A DNA stretch of 64,000 nucleotides from Sphingomonadaceae bacterium OTU29LAMAA1 (GCA_024072375.1 CP099617.1:3913001-3977000); one strand, 5' to 3'; counted from the stretch's first letter, positions 8,885 through 17,916 are shown. The notes: generated from the sequence alone by a model not told the origin. Program-made: numbers and translations.

Positions 8885-8915
8885 AAAAAGGGCCGGTGGG
8901 TCGCTCCACCGGCCC
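8885..8915 (-). terminator. Rho-independent terminator of the APC permease gene
   Basis: On the minus strand, downstream of the permease stop at 8937, a 10-bp perfect stem (GGGCCGGTGG / CCACCGGCCC) with a 6-base loop is followed by five T residues. On the plus strand the same hairpin has only a short T stretch, so it may also slow transcription coming from the kinase gene. Confidence 0.8.
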
Positions 8916-8936
8916 GTTTATTCGTTCACCAAAGCC

Positions 8937-10472
8937 TCAGTTCAGCGGCTTGGCGATCTCCGGCTGCATCGCGGGATCGTCCACCACGTCGGTGATGCCG
9001 CGGCCCACGTAGGACCGGTTGCGGCTGTAACCGAAGTAGATCAGCAGGCCGATCAAGCCCCAGCCCGGCAGGACCAAGATCGCGATCAGCGGCAGCGAGA
9101 AGAACAGGTACAGGCAGCCCAGGATCGCGGCCGGCGCGACGAGCCACACCAGTGGGGTGCGGAACGGACGCTTGCGGCCTGGATCGGTCTTGCGCAGTAC
9201 CAGCACCGAAATCGCCACCATCAGGAAGGCGAACAGCGTCCCCGAATTGGAGTAATCGGCGAGCTTGCCGACCGGCAGGAACGCGGCGGCGAGCGTCGTC
9301 GCAATGCCGGTGACGATCGTCACGACATGCGGTGTCCGGTATTTCGGGTGGACCGTGGCCAGCTTAGCCGGAAGCAGGCCGTCGCGCGCCATCGTGAAGA
9401 ACACGCGGGTCTGGCCGAACATCATCATCAGCACGACGGACGGCAGCGCCAGTGTGGCGGCGAGTCCGATCAAATTGCCGACCTGCACCCAGCCGATCGT
9501 GCGCAGCACGTGGGCGAGGGCTTCACGCGAACAGGACAGCGGCTCCAGCGCACCACCGGCGACGATCGCACGGCAGCGGTCGGCGAGTTCCGACGTACCT
9601 GGCGACAACAGCGTGCCGGCCGCATCGCGCACCGGCTGTGCGCCGAGCGGCGAACCGATCGCACCCGCTGACACAAGCAGGTAGAAGATGGTGCAGAAGC
9701 CCAACGACGCGATCAGACCGATCGGCACGTTGCGCTGCGGGTTCTTGGTTTCTTCTGCCGCGGTAGAGACGGCGTCGAAACCGACATAGGCGAAGAAGAT
9801 CGATGCAGCAGCACCGGCGACGCCGGTGAAGCCGGTCGGCATCAGCGGTTCGAAATGCTCGAGGTTCATAACCGGCAGCGACAGCGCGACGAACAGCGTC
9901 AGCGCCGCGACCTTGATGCAAACCAGCACCGCGTTGACGCGTGCGCTCTCGGTGGTGCCGATCACCAGCAGCCACGTAACGAGGCCGGAGATGATCACTG
10001 CCGGCAGGTTGATATAGCCGCCTGCGGAGGGGCCGTTGACCCATTCCATCGGGACCTCGACCCCGAGCAGATTGCGCAACTGCCCAACCATATAACCCGA
10101 CCAGCCGACGGCGACCGCAGAGGCACCGACCGCATATTCGAGGATCAGCGCCCAGCCGACCATCCAGGCGAGCAATTCGCCCATGACCGCATAGGTGTAG
10201 GTATAGGCGGAGCCGGCGACCGGAACCATCGAGGCAAGTTCGGAATAACACAGCGCCGCGACCGCACAGACGAAACCGGCGATGATGAACGAGATCATCA
10301 TGCCCGGCCCGGCCTTTTGCGCGGCTTCGGAGGTGAGGACGAAGATGCCGGTGCCGATGACGGCGCCCACGCCCAGCATGGTGAGCTGGAACGCTCCGAG
10401 TGAGCGATGCAGGCCGCGTTTTTCGGCCGTGGCGAGAATGGCGTCGAGTGGTTTGACGCGCCCGAATAGCAT
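8937..10472 (-). CDS. APC-superfamily amino acid permease
   Basis: 511 aa from the ATG at 10472, preceded by GGGGGG at about 12 bases. It has about twelve hydrophobic segments. The start, LGAFQLTMLGVGAVIGTGIFVLT, holds the GxGxIxGTGIF substrate-binding loop of APC amino-acid transporters. SYVGFDAVSTAAEETKNPQRNVPIG (read at about residue 230) is the conserved loop of the cationic-amino-acid-transporter/YhdG branch. An extra loop of about 55 residues between segments 7 and 8 contains two cysteines (LADRCRAIV, LSCSREA), probably extracytoplasmic. It is likely an uptake carrier for cationic or neutral amino acids; the substrate is not decidable. A good terminator follows. Confidence 0.9.
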   Translation of the reverse strand: MLFGRVKPLDAILATAEKRGLHRSLGAFQLTMLGVGAVIGTGIFVLTSEAAQKAGPGMMISFIIAGFVCAVAALCYSELASMVPVAGSAYTYTYAVMGELLAWMVGWALILEYAVGASAVAVGWSGYMVGQLRNLLGVEVPMEWVNGPSAGGYINLPAVIISGLVTWLLVIGTTESARVNAVLVCIKVAALTLFVALSLPVMNLEHFEPLMPTGFTGVAGAAASIFFAYVGFDAVSTAAEETKNPQRNVPIGLIASLGFCTIFYLLVSAGAIGSPLGAQPVRDAAGTLLSPGTSELADRCRAIVAGGALEPLSCSREALAHVLRTIGWVQVGNLIGLAATLALPSVVLMMMFGQTRVFFTMARDGLLPAKLATVHPKYRTPHVVTIVTGIATTLAAAFLPVGKLADYSNSGTLFAFLMVAISVLVLRKTDPGRKRPFRTPLVWLVAPAAILGCLYLFFSLPLIAILVLPGWGLIGLLIYFGYSRNRSYVGRGITDVVDDPAMQPEIAKPLN

Positions 10473-10613
10473 TATGATGTATCCCCCCAGATACGGACGG
10501 TCCTTGAAGCGCCGCCGCATGGTGAAGCGTCCGATGCTAACCGCAAATGGGGCAGAGGCAATCCCTTATCGTGGATGAGGGCTGCGGACGGCCCGCGTGT
10601 GGGGGGCGCGCCT

Positions 10614-10991
10614 TCAACCCGCGAGCATCAATCCCAGCGGCTTGCCGCCGAACAGGTGGACGTGAAGGTGCGGCACTTCCTGTCCGCCGTGTCCGCCGAC
10701 ATTAGCGAGCAGGCGATAGCCGGGCACGACGAGCCCGTGTTCACGGGCGACATGGCCGATCACGCGAATAAAGCCGGCGATCTCCGCATCGGACCCGCGC
10801 GCGGAGAAGTCATCCCAAGACACGTACGATCCACGCGGGATCACCAGAATGTGTATCGGCGCTACGGGCGCGATGTCGTGGAAGGCAACGGCGTAATAAT
10901 TCTCGTACACGCGTTTCGAGGGGATCTCGTCGCGCAGGATCTTCGCGAAGATGTTCTGGTCGTCATAGGGCAGGGTGGCATCGATCGGCAT
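10614..10991 (-). CDS. HIT-family nucleotide-binding protein (HinT-like)
   Basis: 125 aa. The histidine triad HxHxHxx is at 108-112 (PHLHVHLFGG), with the helical motif QEVPHLHVH and N-terminal FAKILRDEIPSKRVYE typical of HinT-type hydrolases. These cytosolic enzymes cleave nucleoside phosphoramidates and act on aminoacyl-AMP. The gene follows hisE by 11 bases, an arrangement common in alphaproteobacteria, and is probably the last gene of the his-cluster transcript. Confidence 0.93.
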   Translation of the reverse strand: MPIDATLPYDDQNIFAKILRDEIPSKRVYENYYAVAFHDIAPVAPIHILVIPRGSYVSWDDFSARGSDAEIAGFIRVIGHVAREHGLVVPGYRLLANVGGHGGQEVPHLHVHLFGGKPLGLMLAG

Positions 10992-11002
10992 CGTGCGGTC
11001 CT

Positions 11003-11311
11003 TCAGCGGGAAGCTTTCTCGTCATGCCCGGACACGCCGTCGCGCCGGGCGAGTTCGGCGCGGACGTCGTGGAGGCCCAGCCCGGCATCGGCGAGCAGGA
11101 CGAGCAGGTGGAACATCAGGTCGGCGGCCTCGGACGCGAGCTTGTCGGGCTCGGCGAGGGCGGCGATCACCGTCTCGGTCGCTTCCTCCCCGACTTTTTG
11201 CGCGATCTTGGCACGACCCTTGGCGAACAGGCTGGCGACATAGGAGCTGCCGGGGTCGGCAGCGTCGCGGCGGGCGCGGATGGTGGCTTCCAGGCGATCG
11301 AGCGGGTCCAT
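11003..11311 (-). CDS. hisE: Phosphoribosyl-ATP pyrophosphatase
   Basis: 102 aa from the ATG at 11311. HisE hydrolyses phosphoribosyl-ATP to phosphoribosyl-AMP, the second step of histidine synthesis. The MazG-like all-alpha signature is clear: SYVASLFAKGRAKIAQKVGEEATETVIAA, with the metal-binding EExxE in GEEATE, followed by EAADLMFHLLVLLADAG. The C-terminal SGHDEK tail is charged. It sits between a small membrane protein gene and the HIT gene, downstream of hisF. Confidence 0.95.
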   Translation of the reverse strand: MDPLDRLEATIRARRDAADPGSSYVASLFAKGRAKIAQKVGEEATETVIAALAEPDKLASEAADLMFHLLVLLADAGLGLHDVRAELARRDGVSGHDEKASR

Positions 11312-11343
11312 GGCCCCCGCTTGGCGCGGGAGGCGGGGAGGGG

Positions 11344-11517
11344 TCAATCCTTCTTTGCGGCCCGATGCGCGAACCGGCGGCGCATCGCCCGGCGAACGAG
11401 CCATACGCCGAACGCGGCGACGACGAACAGCGCGATGTCGGACCATTCGGGTCCGGTCTTGCGATGGACGATGCCGGAATGGCCGCCGGCGACGCTGAGG
11501 ACCGCGACCGCGGTCAC
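11344..11517 (-). CDS. 57-aa single-span membrane protein, unknown function
   Basis: The GTG at 11517 overlaps the stop of the upstream STAS-like gene by 4 bases (GTGA). The sequence has one hydrophobic helix (SDIALFVVAAFGVWLV) followed by a strongly basic tail (RRAMRRRFAHRAAKK), so the C-terminus should face the cytoplasm. It lies in the his cluster between the STAS-like gene and hisE. No known family is recognised. The coupling and normal codon use make it likely to be real. Confidence 0.6.
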   Translation of the reverse strand: MTAVAVLSVAGGHSGIVHRKTGPEWSDIALFVVAAFGVWLVRRAMRRRFAHRAAKKD

Positions 11518-11888
11518 GCCGCCAGTGCCGCTTCGTCGGACGAGACGAGCCAGTCGAGCGCGGCGTCGGCAGAATCGAAGATGCGCAGATAGGGCTGGGT
11601 CATGAAGCGGCGCACCTGCAACCGCGTGATCGCGCTGGTGGTGACGATCGCGATCCGGCTGGCGCGGTGGAACGCGCCGAGCCGGCGGTTGATCGCCTGC
11701 GCGGCGTCGACCGGCTGGACGCTGGTGGCGCTCATGTCCATCCGCAGGCGATAGCCGGGCGCGAACCCTTCCTCGCGGAAGCGGCGGACCAGTTCGTCGG
11801 CATAGGCATCGACCGACGGCTGATCGAACAGGCCGCTCCACCGGATGTCGATGAGGTTGAGGTTGTGGCGAAAAACGATCGAATACAT
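11514..11888 (-). CDS. STAS/SpoIIAA-like small protein
   Basis: 124 aa from the ATG at 11888 (MYSIVFRHN); an ATG 18 bases upstream is also possible. The pattern NLIDIRWSGLFDQPSVDAYADEL, then LRMDMSATSVQPVDAAQAIN, then IAIVTTSAITRLQVRRF and IFDSADAALDWL resembles the beta-alpha layout of SpoIIAA/STAS-like domains found in many alphaproteobacteria. Such domains bind small ligands or partner proteins; none is known for this group. It follows hisF after a 230-base palindromic gap and is coupled to the next small gene by a GTGA overlap. The family assignment is tentative. Confidence 0.55.
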   Translation of the reverse strand: MYSIVFRHNLNLIDIRWSGLFDQPSVDAYADELVRRFREEGFAPGYRLRMDMSATSVQPVDAAQAINRRLGAFHRASRIAIVTTSAITRLQVRRFMTQPYLRIFDSADAALDWLVSSDEAALAA

Positions 11889-11920
11889 GGGGCAAGCTTG
11901 TGCCACGCAAGCGTTGCCGA

Positions 11921-12118
11921 AGCGCTAAGGGTTTGTTTGGAAATGCGCTGAAGCGCATTTCGCGGTGCCGGCCCGCTCCCCCTCCCGTCCACCCACACGG
12001 TATCCTGAATGGGTGGACGGGAGTGGGTAGCCCTGCAAAGTATTACTCTGCAGCGACCGAGGGGGAGCGGGCCGGCACCGCATCGAAACTTGCTCTTCCG
12101 CGAGTTTCCAAACAAGCG
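11921..12118. repeat. Nested palindromic element between hisF and the STAS-like gene
   Basis: A perfect 23-bp inverted repeat has arms at 11962-11984 and 12059-12081 (GCGGTGCCGGCCCGC... and its complement). Inside it is a 12-bp inverted repeat at 11984-11995 and 12010-12021 (CCCGTCCACCCA / TGGGTGGACGGG). Outside it, weaker arms read TTGTTTGGAAA near 11933 and TTTCCAAACAA near 12107, and a small hairpin AAATGCGC-tgaa-GCGCATTT lies at 11941-11960. The whole gap between the two genes is palindromic and contains no ORF. Confidence 0.85.
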
Positions 12119-12886
<768 letters not shown>

Positions 12887-12908
12887 GCTGCTTGCCTGAA
12901 GGATGATT

Positions 12909-13126
12909 GTTCACGCGAAGACGCGAAGACGCGAAGAGAAGCAGGTTTTGCCCGCGGAGGCGCGGAGGACGCAGAGTCCCTTGTGGCACGCCGACCGCGC
13001 CAGCGGTCATTCGTCGATACGCCGCGGAGTGAGGAGGACAGCGTTTCGCGCGATTCCCGACATCTCTGCGTCCTCTGCGCCTCTGCGCGCAAAACCTTCT
13101 TCGCGTCTTCGCGTCTTCGCGTGAAC
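12909..13126. repeat. Long inverted repeat with tandem nonamer arms (hisA-hisF gap)
   Basis: Perfect 28-bp arms lie at 12909-12936 and 13099-13126. Each arm starts GTTCAC and carries three copies of a 9-bp unit (GCGAAGACGC-like steps). Inner parts are also partly complementary (GCGGAGGCGCGGAGGACGCAGAG against CTCTGCGTCCTCTGCGCCTCTGCGCGC, in short pieces). The right arm ends one base before the hisA stop codon. The element belongs to the same structural family as the one between glyQ and glyS, which uses GCGGAGAC units. It has no coding content. Confidence 0.9.
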
Positions 13127-13127
13127 A

Positions 13128-13868
13128 TCATTCTGCTGCCGCCCGCGCCACTTCGAGCGCTGCGGAAAGGTCGAGGCGACCGTCGTACAGCGCGCGGCCG
13201 GTGATGACGCCTTCGACGCCGTCGCGGACGTGGAGGGCGAGGACGTGGATTTCGGCGATGCCTTTCACGCCGCCGCTGGCGATGACGGGAATCGATACCG
13301 ATCGGGCTAGGTCGACCGTCGCCTCGACATTGCAGCCCTTGAGCAGCCCGTCGCGACCGACGTCGGTGAACAGCAGCGAGGCGACGCCGGCATCCTCGAA
13401 CCGGCGGGCGAGATCGACGACGCTGGTGGTCGAGACATCCGCCCAGCCCTTGGTCGCGACCATGCCGTCGCGAGCGTCGACCGCGACGACGACGCCGCCG
13501 GGGAAGTCGCGCGCGGCGGCGCGGACGAACTCCGGGTCCTCCAGTGCGGCGGTGCCGATGACGACGCGCGACACGCCGAGGTCGAACCAGCGTTCGACGC
13601 TGGCGCGGTTGCGGATGCCGCCGCCCAATTGGACGTGGCCGGGGAAACGCTCGACGATCGCGCGGACCGCTTCGCCGTTGACCGATTCGCCGGCGAAGGC
13701 GCCGTCGAGGTCGACGACGTGGAGATGCTGTGCGCCCGCGTCGGCGAACAGCATTGCCTGTGCGGCGGGGTCGTCGCCGTAGATCGTGGCGCGGTCCATA
13801 TCGCCCTCGGCGAGGCGGACGACCTGGCCGTTCTTCAGGTCGATGGCGGGGAAGACGATCAGGGACAT
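13128..13868 (-). CDS. hisA: ProFAR isomerase (HisA)
   Basis: 246 aa from the ATG at 13868. HisA isomerises ProFAR to PRFAR, just before the HisHF step. The barrel motifs are VFPAIDLKNGQVVRL (Asp10 catalytic), VVDLDGAFAG, HVQLGGGIRN, LFTDVGRDGLLKG (second catalytic Asp) and ASGGVKG. Both neighbours are his genes, but each junction is occupied by a palindromic element, unlike the 4-base overlaps upstream in the same cluster. Confidence 0.97.
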   Translation of the reverse strand: MSLIVFPAIDLKNGQVVRLAEGDMDRATIYGDDPAAQAMLFADAGAQHLHVVDLDGAFAGESVNGEAVRAIVERFPGHVQLGGGIRNRASVERWFDLGVSRVVIGTAALEDPEFVRAAARDFPGGVVVAVDARDGMVATKGWADVSTTSVVDLARRFEDAGVASLLFTDVGRDGLLKGCNVEATVDLARSVSIPVIASGGVKGIAEIHVLALHVRDGVEGVITGRALYDGRLDLSAALEVARAAAE

Positions 13869-13879
13869 GGCGTGCTCTT

Positions 13880-14011
13880 GCTCCCCTTCCGGTGAGGGAG
13901 GGGCTTGGGGGTGGGTTGAGGCTTGGCGATACTGCTGACGTGAGTGCAATCCGACCCGTATTGCGGACACGCGACCCACCCCCGGCCCCTCCCTTGCAGG
14001 GAGGGGAGCGC
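13880..14011. repeat. Palindromic element, family with GGGGGTGGGT / ACCCACCCCC arms (hisH-hisA gap)
   Basis: The outer hairpins are CTCCCCTTCC-ggtga-GGGAGGGG on the left and CCCCTCCC-ttgca-GGGAGGGGAG on the right. Next to them lie complementary blocks GGGGGTGGGTTG and GACCCACCCCC. The inner part (GAGGCTTGGCGATAC ... CCGTATTGCG.ACACGC) matches that of the element at 37244-37370 closely, which shows common ancestry. It ends directly at the hisH stop codon. A shorter relative lies inside glyS. Confidence 0.85.
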
Positions 14012-14617
14012 TTACGGGCGCCATGCGAGGAATCGCTCGAGCATCGCGAGCCCGTAGCGCTGGCTCTTCTCGGGATGGAACTGGACGCCTAGCATCGTGT
14101 CGCGGGCTATCGCGGCGGCGACGGGGCCGGCATGATCGCTGGTCGCGATCACGTCATCGCCCTCATAGGCATAGCTGTGCAAGAAGTACGCCTCGCCAGC
14201 CGGGACCAGCGCGTGGTCGGACACCGGCACGACGTCGTTCCATCCCATGTGCGGGACCTTCGCCTCCATCGTGCCGGGCTCGAGCCGGCGGACGCGGCCG
14301 CGGATCCAGCCGAGGCCGCGGTGCTGGCCCATTTCCTCGCCGACATCCGCCATCAGCTGCATGCCGACGCAGACGCCGAGGAACGGCGCGGCTTCGCGAC
14401 GGACGCGCTGATCCATCGCCTCGACCATGCCGGGGACGGCGCGGAGGGCATTGGCGCAGGCGCCGAACGCGCCGACGCCGGGCAGGACGATGCGGTCGGC
14501 CTTCGCCACGATCTCCGGATCGGCGGTCACCGCCAGGTCGGTCGCACCCGCCGCGCGCAGGGCATTCTCGACCGAATGGAGGTTGCCCGCGCCGTAATCG
14601 ATCAGCGCGATCGTCAT
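14012..14617 (-). CDS. hisH: Imidazole glycerol phosphate synthase, glutaminase subunit
   Basis: 201 aa. HisH is a class I glutamine amidotransferase that feeds ammonia to HisF. The triad is visible: Cys83 in FLGVCVGMQ, and His181 and Glu183 in GVQFHPEKS. The N-terminal DYGAGNLHSVENAL and PGVGAFG oxyanion loop are intact. The start ATG overlaps the stop of the upstream YciI-like gene (ATGA). Confidence 0.97.
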   Translation of the reverse strand: MTIALIDYGAGNLHSVENALRAAGATDLAVTADPEIVAKADRIVLPGVGAFGACANALRAVPGMVEAMDQRVRREAAPFLGVCVGMQLMADVGEEMGQHRGLGWIRGRVRRLEPGTMEAKVPHMGWNDVVPVSDHALVPAGEAYFLHSYAYEGDDVIATSDHAGPVAAAIARDTMLGVQFHPEKSQRYGLAMLERFLAWRP

Positions 14618-14934
14618 GACGACAGCAGGTCGGCGAGCGGAGTCGCAGCCATGCTCGCGGTGAAGGCGATGATCTCCGCGGTCGCCAACCCCTTGGCAAC
14701 GAACGGATCGTTGGCGATCAGCGCCTCGACCTCCGCCTTGCTGCCGATCGCGATGATGACGCCGCCGGTGCGCGGCTGCTTGCGGCCCGAGGCGAGCAGC
14801 AGGCCGTTGGCATAGGCATCCGACAGCCAGTCGACATGCGCGCTCATCGCGGCGTCGATCGCGTCGAGATCAGCGCCATAGGTCAGCGACACGACGCACA
14901 GGCTGGTGCCGGGGCGGACGAACGGCTCGCTCAC
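14614..14934 (-). CDS. YciI-like protein nested in the his cluster
   Basis: 106 aa from a GTG at 14934 that overlaps the hisB stop (GTGA); its own stop overlaps the hisH start (ATGA). The sequence SLTYGADLDAIDAAMSAHVDWLSDAYANGLLLASGRKQPRTGGVIIA fits the YciI family, with the conserved His38-Asp39 type pair (SAHVDWL) and the GxLLASG.....GGxxI pattern. The family is ferredoxin-like and of mostly unknown function; some members act as dehalogenase- or lactone-handling enzymes. The close coupling suggests that it is expressed with the histidine enzymes. It might remove a reactive by-product, which is inference. Confidence 0.82.
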   Translation of the reverse strand: MSEPFVRPGTSLCVVSLTYGADLDAIDAAMSAHVDWLSDAYANGLLLASGRKQPRTGGVIIAIGSKAEVEALIANDPFVAKGLATAEIIAFTASMAATPLADLLSS

Positions 14935-15518
14935 AGCACACCCTTGGTCGAGGGGATCGCGTCGGCCTTGCGCGGATCGATCTCGACCGCGGTGCGCAGC
15001 GCGCGGGCGAGGCCCTTGTACGCCGCCTCGACGATGTGGTGATTGTTGGTGCCGTACAACGTCTCGACGTGCAGCGTAATGCCGGCGGTCTGCGCGAAGC
15101 TGTGGAACCAGTGTTCGATCAGCTCGGTATCGAGTTCGCCCAATCGCGAGACGGTGAACGCGGTCTTCCACACCAGCCACGGCCGGCCCGAGATATCGAG
15201 CGCCACCCGGGTCAGCGTCTCGTCCATCGGGCTGAGCGCGTCGCCGTAACGGCGGATGCCACGCTTCGCGCCGAGCGCCTGCGCCACCGCCTGGCCGAGC
15301 GCCAGCGCCGAATCCTCGACAGTGTGATGCCCGTCGATGTGGAGGTCGCCGTCCACCTTAAGGTCGATGTCGATCAAGCCGTGGCGGCTGAGCTGTTCGA
15401 CCATGTGATCGAGGAAGCCGATGCCGGTATTGATCGAATAGACGCCGGTGCCGTCGAGATTGACGGTGACGTCGATCCGCGTTTCGGCGGTTGAGCGGTT
15501 GATCGTGGCGATGCGCAT
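14931..15518 (-). CDS. hisB: Imidazoleglycerol-phosphate dehydratase
   Basis: 195 aa from the ATG at 15518; an ATG at 15533 is possible. It is the monofunctional alphaproteobacterial HisB, which dehydrates IGP to imidazole acetol phosphate. The metal-binding repeats HHTVEDSALALGQA and HHIVEAAYKGLARALR, together with GFLDHMVEQLSRHG and FFHSFAQTAGI-like WFHSFAQTAGITLHV, are all present. It is the first gene of the cluster, and sspB is divergent from it with about 75 bases between. Confidence 0.97.
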   Translation of the reverse strand: MRIATINRSTAETRIDVTVNLDGTGVYSINTGIGFLDHMVEQLSRHGLIDIDLKVDGDLHIDGHHTVEDSALALGQAVAQALGAKRGIRRYGDALSPMDETLTRVALDISGRPWLVWKTAFTVSRLGELDTELIEHWFHSFAQTAGITLHVETLYGTNNHHIVEAAYKGLARALRTAVEIDPRKADAIPSTKGVL

Positions 15519-15593
15519 GTCGACACGCCCCATACGTGGGTGTTCTGCCACACACAATCTTGACCGGTCCCGCCGATACGCTACCCAAGGGGG

Positions 15594-16079
15594 ATGACCG
15601 ACGGACTTCCCGATAGCCTGATCCCGTATGACGAGATCGTCCAGGAAGCGCTGCGCGCCGTTGTCGGCCGCGTGCTCGGTTCCGTCGCCGAATCGGGCGG
15701 GTTGCCGGGCGAGCATCATTTCTACATCACCTTCAAGACGCAGGCGCCGGGCGTCGACATTCCACAGCGGCTCATCGAGCGCTTCCCGGACGAAATGACG
15801 ATCGTCATCCAGAATCGCTACTGGGATCTGCTGGTCGACGAGCGGAAGTTTTCGGTGGGGCTGAGCTTCAATCAGGTGCCATCGAAGCTCGTCATCCCCT
15901 ATTCAGCGATCACCGGCTTCCACGATCCGGCGGTGAATTTCGAACTGCGTTTTCAGGCGACCGAGGACCCCAGCGACGGTCCAGAGCCGCATGACGAGGC
16001 TGAGAACGACGGCCCGGCCGTGACGCCGGCAGCGGACGGGTCGAACGTCGTCAGCGTGGACTTCAAACGCAAGAAATGA
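15594..16079 (+). CDS. sspB: ClpXP adaptor SspB, alphaproteobacterial type
   Basis: 161 aa. SspB tethers ssrA-tagged and other substrates to ClpXP. The core, HHFYITFKTQAPGVDIPQRLIERFPDEMTIVIQ followed by RYWDLLVDERKFSVGLSFNQVPSKLVIPYSAITGFHDPAVNF, matches the alpha-type adaptor. An acidic linker (residues 120-145) leads to the C-terminal VVSVDFKRKK, the ClpX-docking tail. AAGGGGG ends directly before the ATG, which is closer than usual. The stop overlaps the next start by 4 bases. Confidence 0.93.
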   Translation: MTDGLPDSLIPYDEIVQEALRAVVGRVLGSVAESGGLPGEHHFYITFKTQAPGVDIPQRLIERFPDEMTIVIQNRYWDLLVDERKFSVGLSFNQVPSKLVIPYSAITGFHDPAVNFELRFQATEDPSDGPEPHDEAENDGPAVTPAADGSNVVSVDFKRKK

Positions 16080-16504
16080 GTGCGCCCGGCGATCCTGAGG
16101 TGGTCGCCGCTCCCACCGAAGCGGATCGCGATGCCATCCTCGCGCCCTTGGTCGCTCACAATGAGACGATGGTCGGTCCTACCGAGCGCCATACCGTCGC
16201 CATCGTGTTGCGCGATACGGACGGGACGATCATCGGCGGGCTGTGGGGTACGACCGGGTTTCGCTGGCTTTTCGTCCAGTACCTTGCCGTACCGCCCGCG
16301 CTGAAGGGGCAGGGGCGGGGCCGCGCCTTGATGCTTGCGGCCGAAGAGCAGGCACGGCGCTTCGGGTGTATCGGTGTGTGGCTTGATACGTTCAGTTTCC
16401 AGGCACGGGGTTTTTACGAGAAGCTGGGCTATCATGTGGTCGGCCGCATCAATGATTTTCCGCCCGGTGAAACAAGGTTCTTCCTCAACAAGCGGATCGA
16501 CTGA
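16076..16504 (+). CDS. GNAT-family N-acetyltransferase
   Basis: 142 aa, coupled to sspB by ATGA. The acetyl-CoA site is LAVPPALKGQGRGRALMLAAEEQARRFGC (the Q/RxxGxG/A motif as GQGRGRA, residues about 78-84), followed by WLDTFSFQARGFYEKLGYHVVGRI, the usual beta6-beta7 end. The substrate, small molecule or protein, is not predictable. Its link with sspB appears positional only. Confidence 0.88.
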   Translation: MSAPGDPEVVAAPTEADRDAILAPLVAHNETMVGPTERHTVAIVLRDTDGTIIGGLWGTTGFRWLFVQYLAVPPALKGQGRGRALMLAAEEQARRFGCIGVWLDTFSFQARGFYEKLGYHVVGRINDFPPGETRFFLNKRID

Positions 16505-16527
16505 CCGGGTTTCGGGTTGATCGCGTC

Positions 16528-17916
16528 ATGACCACTCGCACCGAAACCGATTCGATCGGCCCGATCGAAGTTTCCGCCGACGCGTATTGGGGCGCGCAGA
16601 CCGAGCGTAGCATCGAAAACTTCCCTTTCGGTCCACGCGAGCGAATGCCGATCGAGATCGTCCATGCACTCGCCATCGTGAAGCACGCGGCTGCGAGGGT
16701 GAACCGCCGTCACGGTCTTTCGTCCGAAAAGGCGGACGCGATCGAAGCCGCCGCCTCCGAGATTTCAGCCGGCAAGCTCGACGACCAGTTCCCGCTCGTC
16801 ATCTGGCAGACCGGCAGCGGCACGCAGTCGAACATGAACGTCAACGAGGTGATCGCCGGCCGCGCCAACGAGATGCTGGGCGGCATCCGGGGCGGCAAGG
16901 TGCCGGTCCATCCTAACGACGACGTCAACCGCGGCCAGTCGTCGAACGACAGCTTCCCGAGCGCGCTCCATGTCGCGGCGGCGCTGGCAGTAACGCATCA
17001 GCTTTATCCGGCGCTCGATCGCCTGCACGACGCGCTCGCCGCAAAGGCAGAGGAGTGGGACGACCTGGTCAAGATCGGCCGCACACACTTGCAGGATGCG
17101 ACGCCGCTGACGCTTGGCCAGGAATTCTCCGGGTATGTTCAGCAACTCGCCAATGCGCATGACCGCATAGAGGGTACGCTGACGCGCAACATCATGCCGC
17201 TCGCGCAGGGCGGGACTGCGGTCGGCACCGGCCTCAATGCGCCGGTGGGCTTCGCCGAAGAGGTAGCCGCAGAGATCACCACGTTGACAGGCCTGCCGTT
17301 CGTCACCGCACCGAACAAGTTCGAAGCGCTGGCGTCGAACGACGGCCTTGTCGACCTCCACGGCACGCTCAACGTACTGGCGGTCGCGCTGACCAAGATC
17401 GCCAACGATATTCGACTACTCGGTTCGGGGCCGCGCTCCGGCCTGGGTGAACTGGAGTTGCCCGCCAACGAACCGGGCAGTTCGATCATGCCAGGCAAGG
17501 TCAATCCAACGCAGGCGGAGATGCTGACGATGGTCGCCGCTCAGGTGATCGGCAACAACGTAGCGGTCACCGTTGGCGGCCTGCAGGGGCATATGGAACT
17601 GAACGTGTTCAAACCGTTGATCGGTGCGAACGTGCTCCGTTCGATCGCGCTGCTGTCCGTCGGCATGCAGAGCTTCGCCGAGCGCACCGTGGAGGGGCTG
17701 AAGGCAAACCGCGACCGGATCGGCGAACTGGTCGAGAAGTCGTTGATGCTTGTCACCGCGCTCGCGCCGGAGGTCGGCTATGACAATGCCGCGAAGATCG
17801 CAAAGCATGCACACCAACACGGCCAGACGCTCAAGCAGGCTGGGCTGGCACTGGGACTGATCGACGAGGCAACGTTCGATCGTCTTGTCCGACCGGAGAC
17901 GATGATCGGGCGTTAA
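16528..17916 (+). CDS. fumC: Class II fumarate hydratase
   Basis: 462 aa, full length for FumC. It converts fumarate to malate in the TCA cycle without an Fe-S cluster. The active-site loop GSSIMPGKVNPTQ is at about residues 317-329, the catalytic His is in GRTHLQDATPLTLGQE, and the N-terminal substrate-contact segment is TGSGTQSNMNVNEVIA. QSSNDSFPSALHVA completes the fold markers. It is transcribed alone or after the GNAT gene, 23 bases away. Confidence 0.97.
   Translation: MTTRTETDSIGPIEVSADAYWGAQTERSIENFPFGPRERMPIEIVHALAIVKHAAARVNRRHGLSSEKADAIEAAASEISAGKLDDQFPLVIWQTGSGTQSNMNVNEVIAGRANEMLGGIRGGKVPVHPNDDVNRGQSSNDSFPSALHVAAALAVTHQLYPALDRLHDALAAKAEEWDDLVKIGRTHLQDATPLTLGQEFSGYVQQLANAHDRIEGTLTRNIMPLAQGGTAVGTGLNAPVGFAEEVAAEITTLTGLPFVTAPNKFEALASNDGLVDLHGTLNVLAVALTKIANDIRLLGSGPRSGLGELELPANEPGSSIMPGKVNPTQAEMLTMVAAQVIGNNVAVTVGGLQGHMELNVFKPLIGANVLRSIALLSVGMQSFAERTVEGLKANRDRIGELVEKSLMLVTALAPEVGYDNAAKIAKHAHQHGQTLKQAGLALGLIDEATFDRLVRPETMIGR

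Noticed and set aside
12909..13126. Tandem nonamers resembling a CRISPR-like repeat
   Set aside because: There are no spacers, units are contiguous, and the right side is the exact complement of the left; it is an inverted repeat.
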